Source: Halobacillus halophilus | Lineage (GTDB): Bacteria; Bacillota; Bacilli; Bacillales; Halobacillaceae | Reading direction: 5' to 3' | Assembly (NCBI RefSeq): GCF_020171985.1 | Contig: NZ_JAIVAL010000004.1 | Span: 1 to 64,000, forward strand | DNA length: 64,000 bases | Shown: positions 49,225 to 58,022 of the stretch, in pieces | Layout of the letters: each line of letters opens with the position of its first letter | Position numbering within the stretch: position 1 is the stretch's first letter | Made by a program: the position numbers and the translations under genes | Notes under the pieces: generated by a model | What the model saw: the letters and a program-made list of their open reading frames with translations, nothing else | What the model was told of the DNA's origin: nothing | Databases searched by the model: none

Positions 49225-51039
49225 ATGGTGGTGAGTTCTATTTCTCGCCTTGATAAAAAGTCGAGCAGCAGCGTCGAGTACCCTCGACCTCAATTCAAAA
49301 GAAATCATTGGTACGACTTGAACGGAACCTGGCAATTCGCATGGGATGATGAAAATAAAGGCGAACAGGAAGGCTGGGCTCAATCGGAGGAAAGCCTCCC
49401 CCAGCAGATTCACGTTCCTTACGCGTATCAAAGTAAAAATTCTGGTATCGATTCACAGGAACCGCACGATGTAGTCTGGTATAAACGTCATTTTCATTGG
49501 GAAAAAAAAGATAATCTAGAGCTTCTCCTGCATTTTGAAGCCGTAGATTACTATACAAAAGTATGGGTGAACGGCCAGTTTGTCGGAGATCATACAGGTG
49601 GGCACACGCCCTTCAGCTTTTCAATTGGGTCTGCTGTACAGGATGGAAACAATGTGATCACTGTCCGTGCTGAAGACCATAACGGAGTGGAACAGCCCAT
49701 CGGGAAGCAGTCCTGGAAATCGGATAACTTCCTATGCTGGTACACACGGACAACGGGTATTTGGCAGCCGGTATGGCTCGAGGAAGTATCCTCCCTGCAT
49801 ATGAAAGGTGTGAAGATGACACCTGATTTAGCCCATTCCAATCTGCATGTGGAAGCTGAACTTCCGCTTCATCAGTCAAAAGCTTATTTGGAAGCACACG
49901 TTTATTTCAAAGATGAATGGATTCATTCAGCAGGAACATGGATTAAACCTAATCAAAAGAAAGCAAATCTACAAATAGACGCTGAGTCCGAACAGGCTGA
50001 TTTTCGCGTTTACTATTGGACGCCTGAACAACCGCAACTCTACGATATTTTCTTCACGCTAAAGGTCGATGGCGAAATGATAGACCAGGCGGAAAGCTAC
50101 TTCGGCATGCGGAGTATTGAAGTGAAAGATGACAAGATTCTCTTGAACCAGGAATTCTTTTATCAAAAGTTAATTCTGGATCAGGGATATTATGAAGATT
50201 CATTAATGACGGCAAGCTACGAGCAGATGCAAGCGGATTTAACGAAAGTCAAAGCGATGGGATTCAACGGGGTCAGGCGCCATCAGACGATTGCCGACCG
50301 CAGATATATGACCCTTTGCGATCAGCTGGGGCTTGTCATGTGGGCTGAAATGCCAAGTATTTTTAAATTTTCCGATTCATCCATGCAGGCGATGCTGAGC
50401 GAAACACGGGAAATGGTAACCAAACACTATAACCACCCCTCCGTCATTGTCTATACACTTATGAACGAATCGTGGGGCGTGAACGAAATTTATCACCGCA
50501 GCGATCAGCAGAATTTTGTAAACGCTCTCTATTATCAGACGAAAGCTCAGGATCCAACCCGTCTGATCGTTGGTAATGACGGCTGGGAACATACCGCTAC
50601 GGATATCCTGACGATTCACGACTATAACTCTTCTGCAGAAGATATAGCCGCAACGTATAAAGATAAAGCTTCTTACGTGGATGAAAGCCCTTCTAAGACC
50701 AGTAAAAAGCAGAATTTTGCCAGCGGTTATCGATACACGGGACAGCCTATCATTATGAGCGAATTTGGAGGCATTGCGTTTAGTTCTCAGGAAGACACCA
50801 ATACATGGGGATACGGTGCACGCCCGCAAACGGAAAAAGAAGCGCTGGCACGATTTGAGAAACTGATGAAAGCGGTTATGGAAACCGATTCTTTTCAAGG
50901 GTTCTGCTATACACAGCTGACAGACGTGGAGCAGGAAGTCAATGGTTTACTGAACCACGAGCATAACGATAAATTTGATCAGCGGAAAATCCGCTCCATT
51001 TTATCTTCCGTTCAGTCCGATGGGTTTATTTTTGAATAA
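49225..51039 (+). CDS. Glycoside hydrolase family 2 protein (beta-galactosidase/glucuronidase-like)
   Basis: 604-aa cytoplasmic glycosidase. An N-terminal jelly-roll (WYDLNGTWQFAWD, VWYKRHFHW, VWVNGQFVGDHTGGHTPFSF) and Ig-like domain precede the TIM barrel with GFNGVRRHQTIADRRYMTLC. The acid/base Glu415 is in TLMNESWG and the nucleophile Glu513 in IIMSEFGGIAF. The size is that of beta-glucuronidase or short beta-galactosidase, with no C-terminal LacZ small-chain domain. ATG 49225 has GGGAGAGG upstream. It is followed after 19 bp by a sugar transporter, so it acts on a glycoside imported intact. Confidence 0.85.
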   Translation: MVVSSISRLDKKSSSSVEYPRPQFKRNHWYDLNGTWQFAWDDENKGEQEGWAQSEESLPQQIHVPYAYQSKNSGIDSQEPHDVVWYKRHFHWEKKDNLELLLHFEAVDYYTKVWVNGQFVGDHTGGHTPFSFSIGSAVQDGNNVITVRAEDHNGVEQPIGKQSWKSDNFLCWYTRTTGIWQPVWLEEVSSLHMKGVKMTPDLAHSNLHVEAELPLHQSKAYLEAHVYFKDEWIHSAGTWIKPNQKKANLQIDAESEQADFRVYYWTPEQPQLYDIFFTLKVDGEMIDQAESYFGMRSIEVKDDKILLNQEFFYQKLILDQGYYEDSLMTASYEQMQADLTKVKAMGFNGVRRHQTIADRRYMTLCDQLGLVMWAEMPSIFKFSDSSMQAMLSETREMVTKHYNHPSVIVYTLMNESWGVNEIYHRSDQQNFVNALYYQTKAQDPTRLIVGNDGWEHTATDILTIHDYNSSAEDIAATYKDKASYVDESPSKTSKKQNFASGYRYTGQPIIMSEFGGIAFSSQEDTNTWGYGARPQTEKEALARFEKLMKAVMETDSFQGFCYTQLTDVEQEVNGLLNHEHNDKFDQRKIRSILSSVQSDGFIFE

Positions 51040-51058
51040 CATGAAGGAGGAGAGAAGG

Positions 51059-52453
51059 ATGCAAACAGCTAAACAGCATTCGCAGACAGAGGGAACATAC
51101 AAGGAAGATATACGCAAAAAAGAGATAGCTTCCTATTTCGGTTACGGATTTGCCCAGTGTATCAGCTTTGGTCTATTAGGTTCTTATGTACTCTTTTTTT
51201 ACACCGATATTTTAGGAATATCAGCCGCAGCTGCCAGTCTGATCTTCCTGATCGCGCGAACGTGGGATGCGATCAATGATCCTTTAATGGCTTCCATTAT
51301 GGATACCCTTCACTCGAAGCACGGAAAGTTTCGGCCCTATCTGAAATACATGCCGTTTTTAATTGTGTTATCTACCATTGCCTGTTTTATTCCGCTGGAT
51401 GGTTTAAGTATGACCGCCAAAGTTATTTATGCCGGTGCTACTTACATCATCTGGGGCATGGTTTATACCGCTTCTGATGTTCCCTTCTGGTCCCTGTCCT
51501 CCGTTATGAGTCAGGACGCCCAGCAGCGTACTAAACTGATCACGTTTGCCAACATGGGAGTGTTCACAGGAATTGCTTTGTCCCCTACCATCTTCATCCC
51601 GCTTACAGAGTGGCTTGGCGGCGGCAATATGGGACAAGGATACCTGCTTGCTACCATCGTATTGATGGCAATTGCTCTGCCGATTATGTTGAACGGCTTC
51701 CGAAACACGAAAGAACGAGTGAAACCACCTAAGACTAAGGTTAAATTCTCCGATGGGGTACGAGCTATTAAAGCTAATAAACCGATGTTTGCGGTGCTGG
51801 TCGTCTTCTTCTGTAATGTATTCATGAATATCACCCAGGCTTTGAATATTTACTTTTTTACGTACAATCTTGGAAACGCTTCCTTGATGACGATTTTCGG
51901 GATCATCAGCTTTGCCAGTTGTATCGGATTCTTTATTATTCCAAAACTTGCTCACAAGTATAAGAAGAAACATATGCTTATGGTCATCGTTGCAGCGGAT
52001 GTTCTGATTCGAATCGTCTGGTTCAGCCTTGGTTATTCCAGTGTCGTTGTATCCTTTATCTTTATCGGAATTACGATGCTGCTTTATACCACCACGGGTC
52101 CTTTAATCTCAGGAATGCTCGCGGAAACGATTGAATATACGGAGCTGAAAACTGGAAAACGAAACGAAGCCGTCATTTTCTCCGGGCAAACCTTTACCGG
52201 CAAATTGTCTGTAGCCGTTTCCGGAGGAGCTACCGGATTAATTTTGACAGCTATCAACTACCAGTCCAATCAAGCGCAGAGTGAATTCACACTCGACATG
52301 CTGTTTTTCGTCATTGCATTGCTGCCTGCTCTAGGATCAATCGTCCGTTTTATCATCATGTACTTCTACTCTTATACGGAAACAGAGTATAAAGAAACCG
52401 TGGAGAAAATTAATCTAAGAAAACAGGAAGCCGAGGCTTCCCCTCAAAGCTAA
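51059..52453 (+). CDS. GPH-family glycoside/sugar:cation symporter
   Basis: 464-aa major-facilitator-type symporter (about 12 segments) of the glycoside-pentoside-hexuronide family. Typical features are GYGFAQCISFGLLGSYVLFF near the start, TWDAINDPLMASIMD, and the segment YTASDVPFWSLSSVMSQDAQ with a downstream charged loop. ATG 51059 has AAGGAGG upstream; a longer frame back to 50975 overlaps the GH2 gene and lacks a site. It is cotranscribed with the GH2 gene and imports its substrate, perhaps a beta-galactoside or glucuronide. Confidence 0.88.
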   Translation: MQTAKQHSQTEGTYKEDIRKKEIASYFGYGFAQCISFGLLGSYVLFFYTDILGISAAAASLIFLIARTWDAINDPLMASIMDTLHSKHGKFRPYLKYMPFLIVLSTIACFIPLDGLSMTAKVIYAGATYIIWGMVYTASDVPFWSLSSVMSQDAQQRTKLITFANMGVFTGIALSPTIFIPLTEWLGGGNMGQGYLLATIVLMAIALPIMLNGFRNTKERVKPPKTKVKFSDGVRAIKANKPMFAVLVVFFCNVFMNITQALNIYFFTYNLGNASLMTIFGIISFASCIGFFIIPKLAHKYKKKHMLMVIVAADVLIRIVWFSLGYSSVVVSFIFIGITMLLYTTTGPLISGMLAETIEYTELKTGKRNEAVIFSGQTFTGKLSVAVSGGATGLILTAINYQSNQAQSEFTLDMLFFVIALLPALGSIVRFIIMYFYSYTETEYKETVEKINLRKQEAEASPQS

Positions 52454-52458
52454 AAGGG

Positions 52459-52496
52459 AAGGAGAAGGAATACGATTCGTATCCTTCTCCTTTCTT
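52459..52496 (+). terminator. Rho-independent terminator
   Basis: AAGGAGAAGGAATACG/CGTATCCTTCTCCTT stem followed by TCTT, after the GPH transporter. Confidence 0.75.
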
Positions 52497-52547
52497 ATAT
52501 TTGTTATACTATGGAAAAGATTCTATTTAGACACGGAGGCCAAAGCA

Positions 52548-53465
52548 TTGAAAAAACTGTCCCTTAGCTTTGAAAATATGCTGCCGATCAGCAAAGTTTT
52601 ATCGAATCCTACTAGAATTAATATCTTAAATCTATTAAGTGAAAAGCCGCATAACGTAAATGAATTAGCAGAAAAGCTGGAACTCCCTTTTTCTACGACC
52701 GCCTCTCATATTAATAAACTGGAAGAAGTCGAATTAATTGTGACGGAACTGGTTCCAGGAAGAGGAACCCAAAAAGTAAGTGCCATCAACTATGACCGGA
52801 TTATTATGGACCTATTTAATAAAGAAGAACAATCGAATGAACGGGAACTTACGCTGGAGATGAACATTGGTGATTACCTGGATTGTTACGCTGTTCCTAA
52901 CTGCGGTCTGGTGGGCACGGATGAGTATATCGGACACCAGGATGACCCGCGCTCTTTTTACGAAACAGACCGGAAGCTTGCCCAGCTGCTTTATTTCAGA
53001 GATGGGTACGTGGAATACCGTTTCCCTAACCGCACTCCTTACGATTGGACAATAAAAGAGATTATTTTCAGTGCAGAAGTATGCTCGGAAGCACCGAACT
53101 ATAAACTCGACTGGCCTTCGGATATCACTGCCTGGGTCAATCATAAGGAAGCCGGGACATGGACATCGCCGGGAGATTTCGGAGGCGAACGCGGCATTCA
53201 TACACCTGAATGGTGGCGGACCAGCTTAACCCAATATGGTCTGCTGAAACAATGGAGAATCAAAGAGGACGGCTGTTATATTGATAACGAAAAAGTTTCT
53301 GACCTGTCCATTGAAGATCTCAAACTCCATGATTTTCCGTATGTGGCTTTTAAATTGGGCATCAAGGAGGAAGCCGTAAACAAAGGCGGCATGAATTTAT
53401 TCGGCCCTAACTTCGGAAACTACGATCAGGGGATTGTAATGACGATTAAATATGAGAAATCTTAA
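52548..53465 (+). CDS. ArsR-type transcriptional regulator with ligand domain
   Basis: 305 aa. The N-terminal winged helix (SKVLSNPTRINILNLLSEKP, NVNELAEKLELPFSTTASHI, LIVTELVPGRGTQKVS) is of the ArsR type without the metal-binding cysteines. The C-terminal 200 residues are Trp/Tyr-rich (YVEYRFPNRTPYDWTIKEII, WPSDITAWVNHKEAGTWTSP), consistent with carbohydrate sensing. Such proteins accompany GPH/glycosidase loci in Firmicutes. TTG 52548 has GGAGG upstream. It probably regulates the GH2-GPH operon. Confidence 0.75.
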   Translation: MKKLSLSFENMLPISKVLSNPTRINILNLLSEKPHNVNELAEKLELPFSTTASHINKLEEVELIVTELVPGRGTQKVSAINYDRIIMDLFNKEEQSNERELTLEMNIGDYLDCYAVPNCGLVGTDEYIGHQDDPRSFYETDRKLAQLLYFRDGYVEYRFPNRTPYDWTIKEIIFSAEVCSEAPNYKLDWPSDITAWVNHKEAGTWTSPGDFGGERGIHTPEWWRTSLTQYGLLKQWRIKEDGCYIDNEKVSDLSIEDLKLHDFPYVAFKLGIKEEAVNKGGMNLFGPNFGNYDQGIVMTIKYEKS

Positions 53466-53473
53466 TTTCCCTA

Positions 53474-53511
53474 AAAAGAGCTTCCCTGCTAGCTGGCAGG
53501 GAAGCTCTTTT
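53474..53511 (+). terminator. Rho-independent terminator
   Basis: AAAAGAGCTTCCCTGC and its complement around TAGCTG, T run on both sides. Confidence 0.85.
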
Positions 53512-53594
53512 ACGTTAACTATTCAAAATGGGGCTGCATATCGCCTGCTACCCAATTCAAAATACCATGAAATTTCGCAAAAGCTTATTACACA

Positions 53595-54202
53595 ATAGGG
53601 CGGTATAGTAGAAGACTCAGTTTCGAGATATTGTGTAGAGAAAGGGACTCCAGGGGACGACTCGCTTTCCGGCCCTGCACGATGCAGGGTCGTTCGACGT
53701 TGCCACACGACGTGGCGGTCTTAGTCGAACTTCTTATATGCGCTGAGTCTCCTCAGGCTAGCGCCTTCCGGGGCCTCACCTGTCATGTTCATCCCGCAGG
53801 AGACTTCGCCGTTCCCTTCCGCCCCTTTGCGATTGTTGAGAGCACGAAATCTCTGCATTAACGTCTTACAAGGCACAAGGTCATCTATGCTGGTTTTTAC
53901 GTTTTTACGTTTGTTAAAGCGTAGGAACCCTGTTATATAAGCATTTAAGGTAGACTCAGCTTGAGTCTTTTCTCCTATAGCAGGGTTCGTTCACTAGATA
54001 TCGTTGGGGTGGCGAAGGAAAAGACGAGACTCCCGCGGGAGAAGGAGCTAGGCGAGACACCGCAGGGAGTGAAACGAGCGAGGAGGCTTGCCAGTTCCCC
54101 CGCAGGAAAGCGAGTTGTTTCCGCAGCCATCCCTTCTCTTATATTAAGTAACGAACCCAAAATATCTCGAAACTGAGTATTCAAGTAACGGGAGTTTTTC
54201 CT
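53595..54202. repeat. MITE-like dispersed repeat, copy F (with insert)
   Basis: About 608 bp. Left end GTAGAAGACTCAGTTTCGAG, right end ATATCTCGAAACTGAGTATT then CAAGTAACGGGAG. The left module (53648-53828) is enlarged by the roughly 70-bp insert at 53671-53741; the right module (54008-54130) is standard. It lies between the convergent ArsR and bile-acid-symporter-type genes. Confidence 0.75.
53671..53741. repeat. Nested insert shared in inverse orientation with copy D
   Basis: CCCTGCACGATGCAGGG hairpin followed by TCGTTCGACGTTGCCACACG then ACGTGGCGGTC. The reverse complement matches 20474-20541 in copy D. Confidence 0.55.
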
Positions 54203-54218
54203 TAAGAAAAAAAGATGG

Positions 54219-55211
54219 TCAATTTCCTGTCCTTTGAACTCGGCTCTCCACTTCTTCTCTCTCTGCCTCCAATTCTTCCTCCTCCTTCACCGGTTTCTTC
54301 GACCAGAAAGTAGCCAGAATGGGTCCTGAGATATTATGCCATACCGCTGCGACCACATTAGGTAAGGCGGCGAGTGGTCCGAAGTGTGCGGTTGCAAGTG
54401 CTACCCCCAGACCTGAGTTCTGCATGCCGACCTCAATGGAAATCGCACGACGTTTACTTTCATCCAGTTTCATCACCATCGCAGCTCCATAACCAAGCGT
54501 CAGACCGAGCAGGTTGTGAAGAGCTACAGCTGTAAAGATCTGCAGGCCGGAGTTCGTAATGCTTTCCACATTCGCAGCCACAACAGCGCAGACGATAATA
54601 ATAATCGCCAGAACTGAAATAAGCGGAATTGCTGTAGCACTTTTATCCACCGTTTGCGGAAATAGCTTCCGAATGAGAACTCCAAGGGTAATCGGTACAA
54701 TAATGACCTGGACAATCGATAGAAACATCGAAACGGGATCCACCGGAAGCCATTGTCCCGCAAGCATTAATAAAATTAACGGCGTCAGAATCGGAGCCAG
54801 CAACGTAGAAAAAGAGGTCATCGCTACAGACAACGCCAGATTACCTTTAGCAAGATAGACCATCACATTGGAAGCTGTACCGCCTGGTACGGATCCAAGC
54901 AGGACCAGCCCGGCAGCAAGTTCTGCCGGCAGGTTTAGCAGATAAGCGATAACAAAAGCGATCAGCGGCATCAGGAGATATTGAGCTGCTACTCCTGCTA
55001 TAACAGGAAGCGGTTTTTTGACCACCAGCTTAAAGTCTACAGGCTTCAAGGTAAGCCCCATCCCAAACATGACGACTCCGAGCAGGATGGTAATATAGGA
55101 TCCGAGCCCGAGAAATGCATCTGGTAGAAAGAAAGCGATGAGAGCTGCTGCTATGACCCACAGCGCAAAATATTTTCCAGCAATTCGACTGATGGATTCG
55201 ATCACTTTCAT
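54219..55211 (-). CDS. Bile acid:sodium symporter family (BASS) transporter
   Basis: 330-aa Na+-coupled organic-anion transporter with about 9-10 segments. Signatures: MFGMGLTLKPVDFKLV, LLGSVPGGTASNVMVYLAKG, EVGMQNSGLGVALATAHF, which match the YocS/BASS group (pantoate, pyruvate or other carboxylates). The C-terminus is very acidic (KEEEELEAEREEVESR). ATG 55211 overlaps the stop of the upstream FAD-oxidase gene by 4 bp, so the two are translationally coupled. This suggests the carrier brings in the substrate of that enzyme, such as lactate or glycolate. Confidence 0.85.
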   Translation of the reverse strand: MKVIESISRIAGKYFALWVIAAALIAFFLPDAFLGLGSYITILLGVVMFGMGLTLKPVDFKLVVKKPLPVIAGVAAQYLLMPLIAFVIAYLLNLPAELAAGLVLLGSVPGGTASNVMVYLAKGNLALSVAMTSFSTLLAPILTPLILLMLAGQWLPVDPVSMFLSIVQVIIVPITLGVLIRKLFPQTVDKSATAIPLISVLAIIIIVCAVVAANVESITNSGLQIFTAVALHNLLGLTLGYGAAMVMKLDESKRRAISIEVGMQNSGLGVALATAHFGPLAALPNVVAAVWHNISGPILATFWSKKPVKEEEELEAEREEVESRVQRTGN

Positions 55212-56605
55212 TGTTTATTCCTCCTCTCGCTATGAACAAGCTTACCTGGATTCATGATCCCTTTAGGATCAATCGCTGCCTTCACAGCCTCCATCACTGG
55301 CAAGGCTTTTCCATGTTCCCGCTTCTGATATTTCATTTTCCCTTTTCCGACTCCATGCTCTCCGGTGCAGGTTCCTCCACGAGCCAGTGCATATTCTACA
55401 ATTTCTTCATTGAATTTCTCAGCCTTTTTAAGCTCTTCTTCATTTTCCATATCGATCATAAGGAGTGCGTGATAATTGCCATCCCCCACATGACCCAGAA
55501 TCCCCGACTCAAGGTCCAGCTCAGCAATTTTCTCTCTTCCGTGTCGAATCGCCCCGGCAAGTTCTGAGATCGGCACGCAGACGTCTGTTACCATCATCTT
55601 CTTACCGGGACTGCCATGAATGTAAGCATAGGCTAAATTATGGCGAGCCTCCCACAGCTTCACACGGGCCGCATTATCTTTTTCAAAATGGATCACTTCA
55701 CAATCATGGTTTTTCACGATTTCTTCCATAAACGCGACATCTTCCTGAAGTCCTGCTTCATTGCCGTGAAATTCTAGAAACAGCGTCGCTTTTTCTATGT
55801 AATCGGTCCCATTAAACTGATTTACTCTTTGAATAGAAGCCTCGTCCAGGAGCTCTACACGGGCAACCGGGACACCTGCCTGCAGCATCGAAATCACAGC
55901 CTCTACCGCGTGATCAATGGTTGGGAACGAGGCTCTCGCCGCCATAACATGTTCAGGAATTCCATAAACCCTTAATGTTAACTCTGTTATACAGCCGAGC
56001 GTTCCTTCAGAGCCCACATAGAGACTGGTTAAATCATATCCAGAAGACGATTTCCTTGCGAGGCTGCCCGTGTGAATAATTTCCCCACTTGGTAAAACAA
56101 CTTCGAGGTCCTGAACCTGGTCTTTCATGACGCCATACTTCACAGAGGTTGTCCCACTCGCATTTGTAGCGGCCATCCCCCCGAGCGTAGCATCAGCTCC
56201 TGGATCTACTGAGAAAAACAGCCCGTGCTTTTTCAAGGCTTTGTTTAACTGGGACCTGGTTACTCCAGGCTGCACTTTTACTAAGAAGTCTTTATCCCGT
56301 ACTTCTGTAACCTTGTTCATGGAAGAAAAATCAATTGTGATCCCTTTTTCGTAAGCGATTACATGTCCTTCCAGACTGGATCCCAATCCAAATGGAATAA
56401 CCGGTGTACCGGACGCATCCGCTGCTTTAATTATTTGACTGACCTCCTCCGCGCTTTCCGGAAAGACAACCAGATCAGGAAGACTTCCCTCATGATAAGA
56501 CTCATCTTTACTATGGTTGTTAAGTATCGTCTCGTTGGTACTCACTTGATCCTCTCTCAGAAATTGCAGCAGCTCTTCTTCTAAGATGGCTGTGTCTGTA
56601 TTCAT
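55208..56605 (-). CDS. FAD-linked D-2-hydroxy-acid dehydrogenase (D-lactate/glycolate oxidase GlcD-like)
   Basis: 465-aa flavoprotein of the FAD_binding_4 plus FAD-oxidase_C type. The FAD site reads VIPFGLGSSLEGHVIAYEKG and VDPGADATLGGMAATNASGT. The C-terminal domain ends with GTCTGEHGVGKGKMKYQKRE and DPKGIMNPGK. SSLEGH is the form seen in D-lactate dehydrogenase (cytochrome). It is coupled with the BASS transporter. A second GlcD-type gene with its own GlcF lies at 58-60.7 kb, so the substrates probably differ. Confidence 0.85.
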   Translation of the reverse strand: MNTDTAILEEELLQFLREDQVSTNETILNNHSKDESYHEGSLPDLVVFPESAEEVSQIIKAADASGTPVIPFGLGSSLEGHVIAYEKGITIDFSSMNKVTEVRDKDFLVKVQPGVTRSQLNKALKKHGLFFSVDPGADATLGGMAATNASGTTSVKYGVMKDQVQDLEVVLPSGEIIHTGSLARKSSSGYDLTSLYVGSEGTLGCITELTLRVYGIPEHVMAARASFPTIDHAVEAVISMLQAGVPVARVELLDEASIQRVNQFNGTDYIEKATLFLEFHGNEAGLQEDVAFMEEIVKNHDCEVIHFEKDNAARVKLWEARHNLAYAYIHGSPGKKMMVTDVCVPISELAGAIRHGREKIAELDLESGILGHVGDGNYHALLMIDMENEEELKKAEKFNEEIVEYALARGGTCTGEHGVGKGKMKYQKREHGKALPVMEAVKAAIDPKGIMNPGKLVHSERRNKQ

Positions 56606-56703
56606 AGCATTTGACTCCTTTCTTCTTTTACAGGGTTAAACTGTTGGATTATGTTATCATAATTATCTGAAAACTACAACGGATTATAATAGTCTACTCC
56701 TAA

Positions 56704-56738
56704 AGAAAAGAGGACACAGTTTTTAAACTGCGTCCTCT
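56704..56738 (-). terminator. Rho-independent terminator overlapping a coding end
   Basis: AGAGGAC-CAGTTT/AAACTG-GTCCTCT stem followed by TTTCTTT on the minus strand. Its stem includes the last codons of the 56723 gene. Confidence 0.75.
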
Positions 56739-57112
56739 TCCTTCAGATGCATCCAGACATTCAGTGCGAACATCAAAATCCCAGTGGTGGTGAGCGTCGC
56801 TCCACCTGCAATAACGGCGGTCAGGGACTCCAGCTGAAAAGCAATCATTAGAAACAGCCCAGCCATCATGAGCGGCAAGCCGATATTATGAAGCCAGAAG
56901 TGAATTTTCCCTAACTTGGAAGCAGCAAGCTGTGGAAATAAGTGATATAAAATACCAGCGAGCGTTAAAGCCGTCCACCCTAATAAGTTGATATGAACAT
57001 GAACGGGTGTTAAATCATAATTGTGCACGATGGACATGTAGTAACCCATTAAGGTACCGAGCACAAAATAAATCGTTGAGATTTTTATCAATGTTTTTCC
57101 GATTAGACTCAC
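56723..57112 (-). CDS. Small heme-copper-oxidase subunit I-like membrane protein
   Basis: 129 aa, four hydrophobic segments. The segment with DLTPVHVHINLLGWTALTLA and YHLFPQ resembles a fragment of cytochrome-oxidase subunit I or the cbb3-like/NnrS fold, with His residues that could bind heme. It is far shorter than a full subunit I (over 450 aa) and has no partner subunits here, so respiratory activity is doubtful. The start is GTG 57112 with GAAGG upstream. Similar short proteins are common in Bacillaceae, with unknown role. Confidence 0.6.
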   Translation of the reverse strand: MSLIGKTLIKISTIYFVLGTLMGYYMSIVHNYDLTPVHVHINLLGWTALTLAGILYHLFPQLAASKLGKIHFWLHNIGLPLMMAGLFLMIAFQLESLTAVIAGGATLTTTGILMFALNVWMHLKEEDAV

Positions 57113-57217
57113 CCCCTACCTTCACTCTATGCACGTCCACATTCAATCAGAATAATGGATTTCACGGTTAGAGATCCGTACAATATAGATGTACACTATG
57201 GAAGAGGTGAAACAGGT

Positions 57218-57922
57218 ATGAAAATTGAAATCTGGTCAGACTTTGTCTGTCCGTTCTGTTATATTGGAAAACGCCGGTTGGAACAGGCATTAGAGAATTT
57301 CCCTAATGAAGAAAAAGCAGAAGTTGTTTATAAAAGCTTTGAACTTGATCCTAATGCGGAGCGCAGCTCTAAACAGTCCATGCACGAAAAACTGGCAGCT
57401 AAGTATGGCCGGTCCCTGGAGGAAGCGAAAGAAATGACAAGGAATATGGAGGAGCAGGCATCCATGGTTGGCCTTGATTTCCGTTTCGACACCATGGTTC
57501 CAACGAACACGATGGATGCGCACCGGGTCGCCAAGTTCGCTGAAACAAAAGGATTGGATCAAGAGACAGCAGAAGTCCTCTTCCGTGCCGTATTTACCGA
57601 TTCTAAAGATATTGGTGATCATGAAACCTTGATCGAACTGGCTCAGGAAGCAGGACTCGACCAAAGTGAAGTACGCCAGGTGCTCGAAAGCACCGACTAT
57701 ATGGAACTCGTTCGCACGGAAGAAACAGAAGCTCATCAGGTCGGTGTGCAAGGCGTGCCTTTCTTTGTGATCAACCGCAAATATGCCGTATCCGGCGCCC
57801 AGCCAATAGAAATATTCACGCAGGCACTGGAGAAAGCTTATTCAGAGGAGAAGCAGACTCCAGCTTTTGAAACATTCTCTGGACAAAACGGAGCAGCCTG
57901 CACAGATGACAGCTGCGAATAA
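57218..57922 (+). CDS. DsbA/FrnE-family thiol oxidoreductase
   Basis: 234-aa thioredoxin-fold protein. The start is ATG 57218 with GAGGTG upstream; the reading frame is open to 57155. It begins MKIEIWSDFVCPFCYIGKRR with the active-site CPFC and the YIGKRRLE helix of the FrnE/YwbO group. The cis-Pro loop is GVQGVPFFVINRKY, followed by SGAQP. There is no signal peptide, so it is cytoplasmic. The C-terminus carries an extra Cys pair (AACTDDSCE). Its role is probably redox or detoxification; the partner is unknown. Confidence 0.85.
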   Translation: MKIEIWSDFVCPFCYIGKRRLEQALENFPNEEKAEVVYKSFELDPNAERSSKQSMHEKLAAKYGRSLEEAKEMTRNMEEQASMVGLDFRFDTMVPTNTMDAHRVAKFAETKGLDQETAEVLFRAVFTDSKDIGDHETLIELAQEAGLDQSEVRQVLESTDYMELVRTEETEAHQVGVQGVPFFVINRKYAVSGAQPIEIFTQALEKAYSEEKQTPAFETFSGQNGAACTDDSCE

Positions 57923-57945
57923 TAAAGAAAATAAGGAAATAAAAT

Positions 57946-57984
57946 CCACCTCAGGTCATCCAGAATCTGGATGACCTGAGGTGG
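57946..57984. repeat. REP-like palindrome 5
   Basis: Perfect 39-nt palindrome, arms CCACCTCAGGTCATCCAGA and its complement around a central A, followed by a T run. It lies between the ends of the convergent DsbA-like and glcF genes. Confidence 0.92.
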
Positions 57985-58022
57985 TAATTTTTTGAATTTT
58001 GTATTTCCGCCTTGCTGTTATA

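Noticed and set aside
56723-57112. Functional cytochrome oxidase subunit I
   Set aside because: At 129 residues it covers too little of subunit I and has no partner subunits nearby; described as oxidase-like only.
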